Positions 10,278-21,480 of a stretch of DNA of 64,000 bases are shown here, in pieces. The stretch is from Chelydra serpentina (Eukaryota; Chordata; Testudines; Chelydridae): contig JBAIAC010000051.1 of assembly GCA_037349315.1 (NCBI GenBank), positions 22,976,001 through 23,040,000 of the forward strand. Reading direction: 5' to 3'. The notes below the pieces were generated by a model that saw nothing but the letters and a program-made list of their open reading frames with translations, was not told the DNA's origin and did not search any database. A program made the translations under genes and the position numbers. Numbering within the stretch: the first letter of the stretch is position 1; every line of letters begins with the position of its first letter.

Positions 10278-12068
10278 CATGCATTTTGGATCCAAGTGTG
10301 TCTTGCACTGTGTCTCACTGACGGTGCAGTTTCGCATCATGGCAGTGCATAGCTTTGTAGAACAGTGACATAGACATCTGAGGCAGGAGCGGGTTGAGTC
10401 TGAGGGGACAACTGAGACTAACTTTGCAGGGGAACTCCCAGATCCTACAGGTATGGGCCTTTCAGCCCAACATACAGGAGCATTAAAGTATACCACTGGA
10501 GATCCCACTTTGAGGCTGGAGGCCCAGTACCACCACACAAAGAAAGGCACTGCAGACTAGACATCTCTCAGGAAAAGCCATGGCAGCGAGAGACACATGG
10601 AGGGTGCAGGGGACTGAGGCCGCCTGGTTTACCCTGGCTTGCGACACAGCCATAGATGGTTGTTTTTTGTTCGGTGTTGGAAGAGAAAGGAAATGGAACA
10701 ATCACCAGATGAAAACAAAATAATAAGCTACTTAGAGCCATTGTCGGTGCCATTAAGAAAACTGCCCTCATCTGTCCTCATCACTGTCACTTATTGGGAT
10801 ATGCTGGCAGCCACTGAAACTAAGGTCTGACTTCAGTGAGAATTTCTGCTCATTGCAGCAACCTGGGTGGCTCCAATTAGGGCCTGATTGCTGCTTTCAC
10901 TGCTGCAGAGAGGGTGTTAAAGGGCCAGGTACAGAAATGTGTGTCCGTCTGAAGCAGTGAGGCTCCAGAGACCAGCACGAGGAGGGCAGGATGGGGTGTC
11001 AGTGTTCAGAGAGGAGAGGATACAATTTCTCAGGTGCGTTCTTCTATATAAATGCTCCCTCCCAACGGCTGGGTAACTCAGACTGAGGACTGGCAATGGT
11101 GAGCAATAGCAGAGCCTTCCACCTCTAGCCCATCATCAGTAGTGACTGCAGGCTGTTGCCATCTGATGGCTGTGGGGTGTCCTGCATGAAAGGGATTAGC
11201 CGTCTCAGTCCAGCTCCCAGCAGGTGGTGTCCACCTCCCAACTGGCACCCTTGCTCACAATCTCAGCAGAGAGGCCAGGGGCTGAGCGGAGGCATGGAGA
11301 ATGAACCTGCTTGTCCCATGAGGAGATCTTTCCAGGTCAGGACTGAGGCATCCTGGCAGGGTGAGGTGGGGAAACCTACCCTGCTGAGGCCCCCAGTCAG
11401 CGTGCTCTATGGACTTTAGTCTCTAGAGCAGTTGATTGGTTGAATTCACCCCAGTGGGCCAGGCTTTACTCCACCCTGGCTTCACAGCACGCCAGGGACA
11501 CAAGTTGGCAGCTCCTTTGCAGAGCCATGAGCACCAACACTCCTGACACCTACCCCTTGTGCAGTGAGAGGCAGACACTGCATATGCCCAAGTTGCAGGC
11601 CCTTTTCTGCCTCTTCCAGAACCTCTTACTGAGGCTCTGACTGCCTTTGTCCCAGCATTTGCTTGTTTACGCATTGCCCACCTGCAACACCAGAGTCTTA
11701 AGACCTCTTCATCAACTTCCTCCAGGCCCCAGCCAAGATGGCCAGCCATCACCCCGAGGGAAGGAAGCCAGATAAGTTTGTGAATGGGATTCTATGATGG
11801 GGTTGCCTGTGACAGCAGGTGACTAGCCTTGATATCCCAGGAGGGCCTTCCACTCCTCTGGGGTGACTGACTGTGTGTGGTGCCTACCTCCCTCACTTCT
11901 TAAATCAGGCAGTGTTCCTGCAGGTGGCTCCCACTGACTCCCTAGATTCTTTCTCAGAGCAGTGGGTGTTGTCTAGGGTTCTCTGCTCTGCATCTCCCTC
12001 AGAATCCCTCGTCTGACCCTGTGACCTGCTCCCCCATCCCTGTTTTTTCATTCTTTGTCCCCTGTAAC
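10278..12068. other. Unassigned non-coding sequence
   Basis: About 1.8 kb with mixed composition. I find no splice-bounded coding frame, no repeat I can name and no transposon ends. Longer frames (118 residues minus at 10194, 109 residues minus at 11423) have no recognisable domain. Confidence 0.4.
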
Positions 12069-12344
12069 TAGTTTCTCTATTGAAGCGACAAAAAGTCCTG
12101 TGGCACCTTATAGACTAACAGACGTATTGGAGCATAAGCGTTCGTGGGTGAATACCCACTTCTTCAGATGCATGTAGTGGAAATGTCCAGGGGCAGGTAT
12201 AAATATTCAGGGAAGAGTCAGGCTAGAGATAACGAGGTTAGTTCAATCAGGGAGGATGAGGCCCTCTTTTAGCAGTTGAGGTGTGAACACCAAGGGAAGA
12301 GAAACTGCTTTTGTAGTTGGCTAGCCATTCATAGTCTTTGGCTT

Positions 12345-12610
12345 TGGCTACACTCAAAACTTCAAAGCGCTGCTGTGGCAGCGCTCCCGCGGCAGCGCTT
12401 TGAAGTGCGCGTGTGGTCGTGCGCCAGCACTGGGAGAGAGCTCTCCCAGCACTGCAGGCACTCCACCTCCATGAGGGGAATAGCTTACTGCTCCCAGCGC
12501 TGGGGCACTGGCTACACTGGCGCTTTACAGCGCTGTAACTTGCTGCGCTCAGGGGGCTGTTTTTTCACACCCCTGAGCGAGACAGTTGCAGCGCTGTAAA
12601 GTACCAGTGT
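12345..12610 (+). mobile_element. MITE with GGCTACACT ends inside the Penelope copy
   Basis: The insert begins GGCTACACT and ends AGTGTAGCC. The interior has repeated AGCGCTG motifs (GCGGCAGCGCTTTGAAG, CTTTACAGCGCTGTAA, GCAGCGCTGTAAAG) on both arms, making it strongly palindromic. Sequence on either side rejoins as Penelope ('...CATAGTCTTTG' and 'TTTAATCCTGAGCTGATGG'). The target duplication is not clean, so the superfamily is uncertain. Confidence 0.65.
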
Positions 12611-12617
12611 AGCCATA

Positions 12618-12866
12618 GTTTAATCCTGAGCTGATGGTGTCAAATTTGCAAATGAACTGAAGCTCGGCAGTTTCTCTCTGAAGTCTGGTCCTGAAGTTTT
12701 TTTGCTGCAGCATGGCTACCTTTAAATCTGCTATTGTGTGTCCAGGGAGATTGAAGTGTTCTCCTACAGGATTCTGTATATTGCCATTCCTTATATCTGA
12801 TTTGTGTCCATTTATCCTTAAGGTGCCACAGGACTCTTTGTCGCTTCTATAGATCCAGACTAACAT
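12618..12866 (-). pseudogene. Penelope GIY-YIG endonuclease remnant
   Basis: The minus-strand frame shows RINGHKSDI, then NPVGEHFNLPGHTIADLKVA and RLQRETAELQFICKFDTI. This matches the C-terminal part of the Penelope GIY-YIG domain, which has the R-x-x-x-H and 'H-F-N-x-x-G-H' blocks. The GIY-YIG start motif itself and the RT domain are missing. The frame is joined at its start to the terminal repeat and cut at its end by the MITE, so it is not functional. Confidence 0.8.
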
Positions 12867-12894
12867 GGCTACCCCTCTGATAGTTTCTCTATTG

Positions 12895-14170
12895 GTTCTG
12901 TAACCTTACTGTGTTAATTTAGATGGAATAAATTAACCCAGAGAGTCAAAGGTGTTAACATGACCCTGTCACCTTGCAACATTAAACTGTTAAACAAGGT
13001 TCAGGGTTTGGTACACAGAGACCTTAGTCTGCTTGGTACCATGGCAAACACACCATTAAAAATCTTTTTAACCTTTTATTAAAGATACAGAGAAAAAGAA
13101 AAAACAAATGTTAGAGCATTTGAAATGTAAAGTATTAAGTAAAACTTTCATTTTAACAACATCCCTTGTTCCCTTTCCTCTTAGCTATAGAGTCATTAAA
13201 AGGAAAAACCTCTTTCTTTGACAATCTCTTAGATGGTACTAAAGATAGTAATAACTGTCCTTTTGGGGAGAAAGAGAAAAAGTTAGTTGAAATGGGCTGA
13301 AGCTGTTGTTATTATTGTTATTCTTAAAGTCTGGTCCCATTTCCTAGGAAACAAAACAAGACAAACACTCACAACAGAGGAAAGAAGAGAATAACAAAGA
13401 TAGAAAATGCAGCTTCTGTCTCTGATGTTGACTTTCACTTGCAATCTCACTGCTGAAAAAGCACAGGCCGAGCACATAGTGTTATCAGCCACTTCAAGAC
13501 CTGGCAAACTTGTACCAGCATCATGCTGTTGAGGGCATTGCTTTTAGCTGCCTCTTTCTGGTCACAGGCCTAGAGCAGTGTTGTAAAATATACAATCTTG
13601 GCCAGCTAAGCCAGATGCTTATTAGACAGAAAGCAAAAGAAGAGGGATAGGAAAGAAAAGAAGTAAAGAGGGGAAGGAAAAGAACACACCGGACGGGGTG
13701 CGGTGATAAAATCTCTCATGCCAGGTGATGTGGAGGTGGCCATCTGGGTCCTTCTCTCTGGCCCGGTCTGGTCAGGACATCTCTCAGGATTAGAACGAAG
13801 GAGGTTCGGGGCCCCAGAAGACAGTGGGGGTGACAGCCATGAGGGTGAAGCTCACTCATTCTTCTTTCAGTCAGCCAGGGTCACAATGAGTAGCTTTTCC
13901 CCCAAAAGTCTCTTTCTGAGGATCCCAAAAGGGAGTGATGGGTGGAATAGCTCATCTCCTCATTATTTTGTCCACCAGTTATAGGCCTAATTTCCAACCC
14001 ACAAATTTTGGTTCATTAATTTCCAGTCCCACGGTTGTCTTGTTTACCAGGCATGATCTTAACACAGTCCCTGAGTTATATCAGTAAGGCCTTTTGTCTT
14101 GACTAATTCAGTCTGTCTCCCTGGTGCACCTTTTCCCATCAGCATTTATTGTTACAGGTTACTGTGACAT
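12895..14170 (-). other. Possible degraded LTR-type sequence
   Basis: CCTTTTATTAAAGATACAGA (13072-13091) reads on the minus strand as a polyadenylation region (AATAAAAGG), and the following AG-rich stretch (13620-13690) and the TGTAAC/GTTACA pair near 12898 and 14152 would fit a minus-strand LTR. No clean duplication supports this. No coding sequence is recognised. Confidence 0.25.
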
Positions 14171-14414
14171 TTTATGAACTTTCACTCACCTTTTTTCAGT
14201 TGATCGCACACTTAGGGCAAATTTGTAGGCCCAATTATCACAACAGCCCCGCCCCACCCCCTCACTTTCTGCTTTCTTCAGCGCTCACCAACCCAGAACA
14301 GGCTGATTAAATTCACACACAGCATTTAAAGTCATCATATACTGTGTCATAAAACAGTTCACCTGCGAAAAAGCTACAGCACATCACAGTGCGGAACTTC
14401 ATCAATATCTACAC

Positions 14415-14942
14415 CAGTGATACTCAGACTGAGGTTTGCAAGCCACAAGTGGCTCTTTAATGCATCTCCTGTGACTCTTTGCAGCACATGATATTAAAAC
14501 ACTGTGTGATTTCATTATTAACCAGTCCAAGTTATTAACCAATCAGGATGCTTATACTATGTTATTAACCAGTTATCAACTTGCACAAAGTTAACTTATT
14601 TGCTGTGAGAATAATATTATATACATATATATACACACACACACACACACGGCCATCCCTAGGGGGGTGCGGGACCTGGGACATAGGCATTGAGTTTCTA
14701 ATCTGACATGGGGTGCTACCCCCCAGCTCTGCCCAGGCCCCGCCTTCACTCAACCCCTTCCCCCAAGGCCTCACCCCCACCCTGCATCTTCCCACCCCCA
14801 CTGCACCCCCTCCTCGCCTCTTCCTGCCCCCACCCCACCTGTTCCCTGCAGCAAATGAAACAATGAATACACACGACTGTGGCTCTTTTGGGTAATGTTG
14901 ATTGCTAATTTGGCTTTTGACCCACGGAGATGAGGATCACTG
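14415..14942 (+). mobile_element. hAT element (CAGTGATACTCAGAC ends)
   Basis: Left end CAGTGATACTCAGACTGAGG and right end GGAGATGAGGATCACTG form an imperfect inverted repeat. The 8-bp flanks are ATCTACAC (14407-14414) and ATCTTGAC (14943-14950), matching at 6 of 8. The interior includes an AT/AC microsatellite and a C-rich block at 14651-14845. It looks older than the other hATs in the window. Confidence 0.7.
14620..14650 (+). repeat. (AT)n(AC)n microsatellite
   Basis: ATACATATATATA followed by about nine AC units inside the hAT at 14415-14942. Confidence 0.95.
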
Positions 14943-17279
14943 ATCTTGACTCACACTGTGCTATCCTCTCCTCTTCCCATTTCGTGTGCTCTCTCGTACT
15001 CCCCTGTATGTAGGCTTTCACACTCCCAACCCACCCCACGCTGAAGTAAGTACAGAAAGGCAATAGACTGAGGCTACCAGCCATTTCGCCTTGCATAAGA
15101 CATTCCAGATTAGGTGACAGGCAAAAGCATTGCAGCTGCACCAGGTGTGATGGCTGGCAAAAAAAAAAAAAAGATACAACCCTTGGAAAGGAAATCAGTG
15201 TCACTTTCCCCCCTCTTTCCCCTTCATTCCCTTAGAAGCTCAAAACCAAAGAAACATTCCTCTCCACCAGCCTCTTCCTTTTTATCTGGGAAATGCTGGT
15301 TCCCATTTTCTCCCCATAGTGTAAGGTTCTCTTCTGCTCCCAGCCCAGTCAGTCTCTTGTTGACAATAATGGGAGTCCCCCTTCAGAACCTGGGCCAACT
15401 CCTGATCCCAATGAAGGAGGTTGGGGAAAAAAACCCTCCTTTCACTTTAGTTAGGTGTGGAATTGGCTAAGACTGCTGAATATGCAAGAGACCAGCAGGG
15501 TGAATCTTATTCGTCCTGTGCATTCAAAGAGTCAACATAACCCCCTTTTGTCGACTTTTTGTTTGTGCACTTGTCACCGTCACTGGATTTGCATTGCTCT
15601 GAGAATAGTGTTGCTGCTACATGGAACCACATTGATTACCTGAGCCCAGGATACTTGCACGTCTAGGGATGGGGAATATAGAACAGGGGATGGAGGGGGA
15701 CAAGGATCGTGGGAAACAGTCGCTTGATATAAATGCTCTAATAATCATGGCACTGAAATGCTAAGGACGTCTAGGAGAAGCAAATACGATGACACTCCTC
15801 CCAGCCTCCTCCCCCTCTCCAGCACAGGCATTTCTTTTCAGCCATCGAGCCTTCAATCTGTGCTCGATAAAGCTGTCTTTTAAAGTGTAATTTGTTATTC
15901 TGTTACGGTCATTTTCTATATCAATTTTATATGGCATCAAAAGTCCTTTCATATGTTAAACTCTAATTCATATGCTAATACCCAGTTTACAGAAAGGTAA
16001 TTATTTTTGTTGAATTTATTATTAGGCATTTGCCGGGGAATAGAGGCATCAGCAGCAGGTTAATTTCTGCATGCTGCAGTAGGGATGAATACGAACAAGC
16101 CAGCATAGAGCAAGCTGGTTTTTGGTGCAAATTGGAGCAGGCACAAAGCAGTTGTGTTGCCAAGTAACACAAGGGAAAATGAGCAGGTTGGTGGCTGTCT
16201 AACCTCTAATCTCCTACTGAAACTGTTCCCTTTCTGAAACAGGAGTCCCAGGCTGCTGTTGTTTTTTGGGGGGTGATTTTGGAGCATCTGTGGCTGAGAG
16301 CTAATGTTCCTGAAATAAACCCTTTGTGCTCCCCAAAATTGCAGTCTCACCGCTTCGGGCACGTTAGGCCCCATTCTGGCACTTGCAAATATTTGCATTC
16401 CCACCCATTGTGCGTGCTCCAAGCCAGCTTGTGTATGCAGCAAGTGCGTAAATGCGCGCACACACAAACAGCTTTGCACCCTCGCATCAACTTTCGTATA
16501 CACAGTTCCATGTTTCTGTGAGTGCTCCGGTTGGCTTGGAGTGTGCAAAAAGAGTGTGCGCCCAAGTTTTACCAGTGCAATTAAAGAGCATTGCTGCAAA
16601 AATGTCTGGCCTCGTGCTTTGAAACTTACTGCCGTATATTTCCACAAGCTGCTTTCTCAACACTTGATTGTGTGGGACAATGAATCAAATCACCCAGAAA
16701 GCCCAGTGGATACATATATGAAGTGTAACACTGCATTGGAAATGTGTGCCTGTCTTACTCGCCCCATTTTGGCCATTAAACTTTGTGTTGCACTCCCTAC
16801 ATTTCAGCTGAACATAGGTTTTCAGAGGATAGCAAGGTGTGTGATGTTGGGAATGCTCAGTTTAGGGGAAGGGCAAAATAATAAGATTAAAACACAAAAC
16901 CGTATGCTGGAGGCACCACATTCTACCCAACTAAGGGCTACATGAGTAATTTGCCAGAGCTGACTTTGGTTTACACTAGATGGAGCAGTTTGCAACTGCC
17001 ATCTTAAATATGGGGGGATGAGACTGACATCCCATCGTGTCACATGCCTCAGGCACTCAGACGAAATAGGATGTTACATAATGGGACAGCAGGCTCGGTG
17101 AACCGCAACTCTCTATCGTGAGAGAGAGGAACAAGTGAATTCATTTCAGAATTTGGGCTGCATTCAACCAGCCCACTAGAACTGAGTAGCCCTGCTTCAT
17201 GGCACCATGCTAGAAGTGCTGTCACCCAAGCTTCTTCCTGGTTTTTATTTTAGTTTGTGTTCATTTTTTATTTCATTTC
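14943..17279. other. Low-repeat non-coding stretch
   Basis: No gene or transposon ends recognised in about 2.3 kb. A 14-base A run lies near 15159. The block 15720-16030 is AT-rich and contains several homeodomain-like TAAT/ATTA cores and ATATGCTAAT near 15969, which could be constrained non-coding sequence. A 195-residue minus-strand frame (16060-16647) has no recognisable motif and mixed composition, so I do not call it a gene. Confidence 0.4.
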
Positions 17280-17548
17280 CAATGAGCTTATGAAACACGG
17301 AGAGGATATAGGAAGCCTCAGCAGTCACAGAACACCTGGAAACATCCATCAATGGCTATTAGCCAGGATGGGCAGGGATGGTGTCCCTAGCCTCTGTTTG
17401 CCAGAAGCTGGGAATGGGCGACAGGGGATGGATCACTTAATGATTACCTGCTCTGTTCATTCCCTCTGGGGCACTGTCAGTAGACAGGATACTGGGCTAG
17501 ATGGACCTTTGGTCTGACCCAGTATGGCCGTTCTTGTGTTCATATAGA
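17280..17548 (+). mobile_element. CR1-type LINE 3' end fragment
   Basis: Contains CAATGGCTATTAGCCAGGAT, TTGCCAGAAGCTGGGAATGG, CCTCTGGGGCACTGTCAGTA and GGACCTTTGGTCTGACCCAG, ending CCGTTCTTGTGTTCAT. Same family as 35617-35857 and, on the other strand, 5745-5905 and 44480-44600. Confidence 0.7.
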
Positions 17549-18014
17549 AAGCAGCAATTTAACTCTGAATACTAAATGGCAGAGGCCCAATTACATGAAA
17601 ACAGAGGGCACCAATGCTGGATGGAAGAGCAAAGGGTGCCTGGAACAACTCACACCTCATTCAGTCAGTCGTCCCCACAAATAGTTCTGGAACCCCTGCT
17701 AGAGACCTGTCCACATTGGTGTAGAGCTAATTCCCTCCCTCAGCCATCCCTATTTTAAGAAAAGTTTCAGTGATGCAGTTTAGCCCTGTTAAACAAACTG
17801 GCTTGACATCCAGCTTGAATGCACCCATGCTACCCTTGTGGGAAGCAACACTAAATGCCATAATCAGAACCATCTTGGAAATGCTAACCCCTGTTATAGG
17901 AATTGAGCATGATTTGGGATCACGCTTGTAGTGCATTTCCATGCGCTACATCCTGTGGGTCCAGAATGCAGTAGCCACTTTTAGAGCTAAATTATATCCC
18001 TCTGCATTTCTATA
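17549..18014. other. Unassigned non-coding sequence
   Basis: No named repeat. The part 17690-17830 (GTCCACATTGGTGTAGAGCT, CCCTGTTAAACAAACTGGC) resembles the palindromic MITEs near 61490 and 63780 but ends could not be set. Confidence 0.3.
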
Positions 18015-18192
18015 GCCCTTTCTCTGACCTCCCCATATCCCTGGGAGGTAATTTAGCACCCTTTCAGAGATGGGGGAAGTGCAGCATGGACAGGGTGCGG
18101 TGACTTGCCCAAGATCCCAGAAAGTAAGTGCCAGAGCCAGAAAGAGAACCCAAACTGTGGCTCCTAGATGTATGCTTTAACCACAAGACCAT
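18015..18192 (-). mobile_element. MIR SINE
   Basis: Antisense MIR blocks in order: CCTGGGAGGTAATTTAGCAC, CGGTGACTTGCCCAAGATCC, AGCCAGAAAGAGAACCCAAA and TGCTTTAACCACAAGACC. Confidence 0.8.
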
Positions 18193-19010
18193 TCTCCTTC
18201 CATTGACTTGACAGGAGCTGCGCACACACGTGGACGGGTTTCGACAACAGGTATGTCAACAGAGCTTTATTCCACTGGACTCTTCAAGACATGTGAAACA
18301 GAAATGTCCTCCATGCTTACTATTCGTTCACAGAATTGCAATCAAAATGACCTTGTTATGAAGCATGAGCCATATTGCCCATCTCAGATCAGACTGCGTT
18401 TCTGAGGTCTTGTGACAGATGAGTGACAAAGAGGGGAGGGGGCAGCAGAGCAGGAAGTGAAAGCATATGCTAAACATAAAAACATGATAGCAGTTTAGTC
18501 TTTACCAATTTTTTTTAAACAGTCTATTTTCTGCTTGAGGAAGCAGGTGCATTTCCTATCCTTGCAGCATCAAGAGCTGACAGGCTGTCTAAGGTGTGAT
18601 GGCTCCAGGACAGTTATATTGCTTTGAATTTCACATTCCTGACTCCTCTGATAATTATGCCAAATGAGCTCACTTTATCTTCTGACTTCTGAGCTGCACA
18701 TATTAAAGTAAGTGGATGTGGCTAGCGACACTGTGAAGAAAGGCAGAAAAAAGCAACCAGCCACGTTCTTGACGTGCAGTTGGGACTAGGCACAGCTCCT
18801 GTGGATTGTGCTGACAGCAAGATTGAAGGTCTGGAGGGGAAAAGCTAAAGCACTCCAATCCATCACCTAGGCCACAGTCCTACCCTGCCATCAGTGCTTC
18901 ATGTTATTAGTGGTAATGATCATGCTTTGCAGATCTGTCTAGTGCCTAGTACCATAGAGCCCAGACCCCTAGCCTTATATGCTACTGCAGTAATAGTAAC
19001 AACAGTCATC
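18193..19010. other. Unassigned non-coding sequence
   Basis: No gene, repeat family or transposon ends recognised. Confidence 0.4.
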
Positions 19011-19245
19011 TAACCCAGCCATCCCCCGTAAGGTGGGTAAAAGTTATTGCAACAGACAGGCCTGAATCACAACTCTGGATCCAAACACTAGCAAAGTTCA
19101 GAGCCACTTATTATAGACTAAGTTATGTCACATAGACGGAAACAGAGGCATGGTGGTCATGTGACTTTCCTAAGGTCTCACAGCCCGTTCACAGCAGAGA
19201 TGGGAATAGTACCCAAGGCTCCTGACTCTCTCACTTGAACCTACA
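19011..19245 (-). mobile_element. MIR SINE (degraded)
   Basis: GTCATGTGACTTTCCTAAGG, CTCACAGCCCGTTCACAGCA and AATAGTACCCAAGGCTCCTG match the antisense MIR core. The upstream part from 19011 is only loosely similar. Confidence 0.6.
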
Positions 19246-19297
19246 CCATTGGCTTTTGCCACAGGTCCAGCAGCATTACCATTACCCGCTCATTCAC

Positions 19298-19510
19298 AGA
19301 TCGTCAGGCCAGAAGGGACCAGTATGATTATGGTGTCTTGCCTCCTGCATCATACAGGCCAGAGAATTTCACCTAGCAATCCCTGTATCAGGCTGAGCAC
19401 TTCGGCTGTGATAGAGCATCTCTTTTACAAAGACACCCAGTCTTGATATAAAGGCTCCAAGTCATGGGGAACCTACCACTTCCCCACCAGAACCCTGCAG
19501 GCCCCCAGAT
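19298..19510 (-). mobile_element. CR1 LINE 3' end fragment
   Basis: Antisense CR1 3' region: CAGATCGTCAGGCCAGAAGG, CTCCTGCATCATACAGGCCA, TAGAGCATCTCTTTTACAAA and CACCCAGTCTTGATATAAAG. It corresponds to the CR1 3' UTR and the last part of ORF2. Confidence 0.65.
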
Positions 19511-19747
19511 CCTCTCTCTCTCCAGCTTCACATTGGTGAATCCCCATAGCCACTCACCATCAAGGCCCTTTGATGCAGGCACCCCTCTCTCAGGGAAGGT
19601 GAAGCGGGAGGTGGGACAAGAGAATACGCCATGGTATGGAATGGTTTAGGGCTGTACATCTTGGGAGTGTCTTTCTGAGTTCTGGAGAGGCAGTATGGGC
19701 TAGTGGATAGGGCAGTGTTCTGGGACCAAAGAGAGCTCAGTTCACAC

Positions 19748-19860
19748 ATTATTATTTGTATGTCCTTCTCGCTCCCACAACATACTAGTCACCGTCCACA
19801 CACACGGAGGAAGAAACAGTCCCCGTCCCAAACAGTTTACAGTCCAGGAAAAGGAACTAA
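19748..19860 (+). repeat. Ancient dispersed repeat (ATTATTTGTA...CAGTCCCCGTCCC)
   Basis: The block TTATTATTTGTA followed by AACAGTCCCCGTCCCAAACA and GTTTACAGTCC also occurs at 30958-31060, 37675-37835 and 48021-48275. I cannot name the family; it is probably an old SINE or LINE fragment. Confidence 0.5.
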
Positions 19861-20289
19861 ATGCTACGAACAGTGAGGAGAGGGAAACAATCAAACAGAT
19901 GCAATTTTTCATAGGGCAGTGCTTTGATACAGACACATGAATTGCCACAGCCCTGCAATGTTCTGAGGGGAGAATGCCATGGGAAGCGTGTTTTGCTGAT
20001 GCCTTGGTTTTGGCTGCTTGCCCTTCAGATCTACAGACATCTACAGACTCACATTGGGATTGAGGTCAGAAATGGAAGGAGGCAACAGTCTCAGTTTAGT
20101 TCCCAAGGGCACAACAAGCCGTCTCTGTTCAGAAAGGGTCCAGAAGTGGAAAAGCTTTCCATCAGGGGACAGGCCAAGTGGATGGGCTGTACTGAGGGGA
20201 GCGAAGAGGGAGCAGGTAGCACAGCCCTTGTCCAACAATGTACCTGACTCTGACCAAAGCTGTTAGTCGCTTACTTTCACAGACACTAA

Positions 20290-20888
20290 GGCCTGGTCTA
20301 CACTACAGACCTCTATCGGTAGAACTACGTTGGGTGAAAATTCCACATCCCTGAGCGACTTAGTTATATCGACCTAACCTCCCATGTAGACAGCACTGTG
20401 TCGGCGGGAGAGCGTCTCCCGTCGACACAGCTGCCACCTCTCAGGGAAGTGGATTATCCAGGCCGAGGGGAGAGCTCTCTCCCATCGGCATGCAGTGGTC
20501 CCCAACCTTTCTGTGGCCAAGAGCACATTCACGCCTTCAGAAGAGTGTGGCGGGCAGCGACTCTTCTCGGCGGCATTTCGGTGGCGACAGTTCTCCGGTG
20601 GCCACACTCCTCGGCGGCATTTCGGCGGCAGGTTCTCTGCCGGAAGCACTTTTCGGCGGTAGCTTCTCCACCGGAAGCACTCCTCGGCGGCATTTCTGTG
20701 GCGGGTTCTCCGGCGGATGCGCTCCTCTCCTCTTCATACTTTGGTGCCGGCCCTGATGGCAGGCACAAATAATGCCTCAGTGGGTGCCATGGCGCCCACG
20801 GGCACCGCGTTGGGGACCACTGGCATAGAGCATCTTCATTAAAGTGCTACAGCAGCATTGGTGCAGCGTTTTTACTGTAGACCTATCC
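20290..20888 (+). mobile_element. PIF-Harbinger-type MITE (GGCCTGGTCTACACT) with nested hAT
   Basis: Starts GGCCTGGTCTACACTACAG and ends ACTGTAGACCTATCC, with TAA at 20287-20289 and 20889-20891. The interior has palindromic arms (TGTCGGCGGGAGAGC facing GTCTCCCGTCGACACA). A degraded relative in the same or reverse orientation lies at 53678-53945. The hAT at 20493-20822 interrupts it. Confidence 0.82.
20493..20822 (+). mobile_element. hAT element (CAGTGGTCCCCAACC ends) with GC-rich repeat passenger
   Basis: Ends CAGTGGTCCCCAACCTTT and GCGTTGGGGACCACTG. The right flank GCATAGAG matches the left flank only if three bases were lost there (GCAT...G), so the duplication is imperfect. Inside are about five degenerate copies of a CGGCGGCATTTCGGTGGC unit, ending in GGTGCCGGCCCTG at 20742-20754, the 3' end of the CAGGGCCGGC family. 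A fragment of that family is therefore embedded here. Confidence 0.8.
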
Positions 20889-20984
20889 TAACATTCCCCC
20901 AGACATGTGCCAGAAGCAGCCTACAGCACCTCCACAAACGGTGGTTTTCCACAACCCAGGTGTGGCAAAGAATATTTTCTAGTG

Positions 20985-21480
20985 ATGAGAACAGGGGAGG
21001 ATGAGCGAGGAAGTCTGGCTTCTAACCCCAGCTCTGCCACGGACTCGCTGGGTAAGTCTGCACTGGAGCTGGGGGTGTCATTCCCAGCTCACGGAGACAT
21101 AGCCACGCTACCTCGGATAGAGCTAGTGCGCTAAATGTAGCGTGTAATCAAGGTGGTGCATGCAGCGGGTTGGGCTAGCTGCCCTCAGTACAATTCCATC
21201 TGAGACCCTTGTGATGTATTTGGGGCCGCCAGCCCATCCAACCGCCCACACTACTGAAGCTACACGACTATTTGCAGCGCAGTAGCTTGAACAGAGATAG
21301 TGCAGGTGTGTCTCCTTCAGCTGGAAATTGCACCTTCCCACGCCAGCGTGGACATACCCACGGGGTGGCCTTGGAGTTAAGCCACTCACTGCTTCCTTTT
21401 ATGTACAATAAAATGGGGATGATAATACCTAGCTCACGGTGTATTGCAAAGCTTGATTAGGTAATGTTTGCAACGCATTC
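20985..21480 (+). mobile_element. MIR SINE split by a MITE
   Basis: MIR 5' part CTTCTAACCCCAGCTCTGCC and ACGGACTCGCTGG stops at 21049. MIR 3' part resumes after 21360: CCTTGGAGTTAAGCCACTCA, AATAAAATGGGGATGATAAT and ACCTAGCTCACGG. The intervening 21050-21359 is a separate MITE. Confidence 0.75.
21050..21359 (+). mobile_element. MITE of the GGGTATGTCTACAC family
   Basis: Left end GGGTAAGTCTGCACTGG and right end CCAGCGTGGACATACCC form an imperfect inverted repeat related to the copy at 8965-9227. It interrupts a MIR. No clean 3-bp duplication is visible. Confidence 0.65.

Larger units (their letters stand above)
12083..12880 (-). mobile_element. Penelope-like retroelement, truncated, with 14-bp target duplication
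   Basis: The block is bounded by TAGTTTCTCTATTG at 12069-12082 and 12881-12894, a perfect 14-bp duplication. Inverted 28-bp terminal copies (12083-12110 and 12819-12846, one mismatch) begin AAGCGACAAARAGTCCTGTG. Between them, on the minus strand, lies the 3' coding part with the GIY-YIG endonuclease remnant. The reverse transcriptase part is absent. A separate MITE (12345-12610) is inserted in the middle. Matching terminal fragments lie at 3282-3441 and 47933-48018. Confidence 0.88.

Noticed and set aside
12895..14170. Full LTR retrotransposon between 12.9 and 14.2 kb
   Set aside because: No convincing end pair, no clean duplication and no gag/pol frames; kept only as a low-confidence note.
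16060..16647. 195-residue minus-strand frame
   Set aside because: No recognisable motif, no signal or domain composition, overlapping frames on the plus strand; length alone in 64 kb is not convincing.
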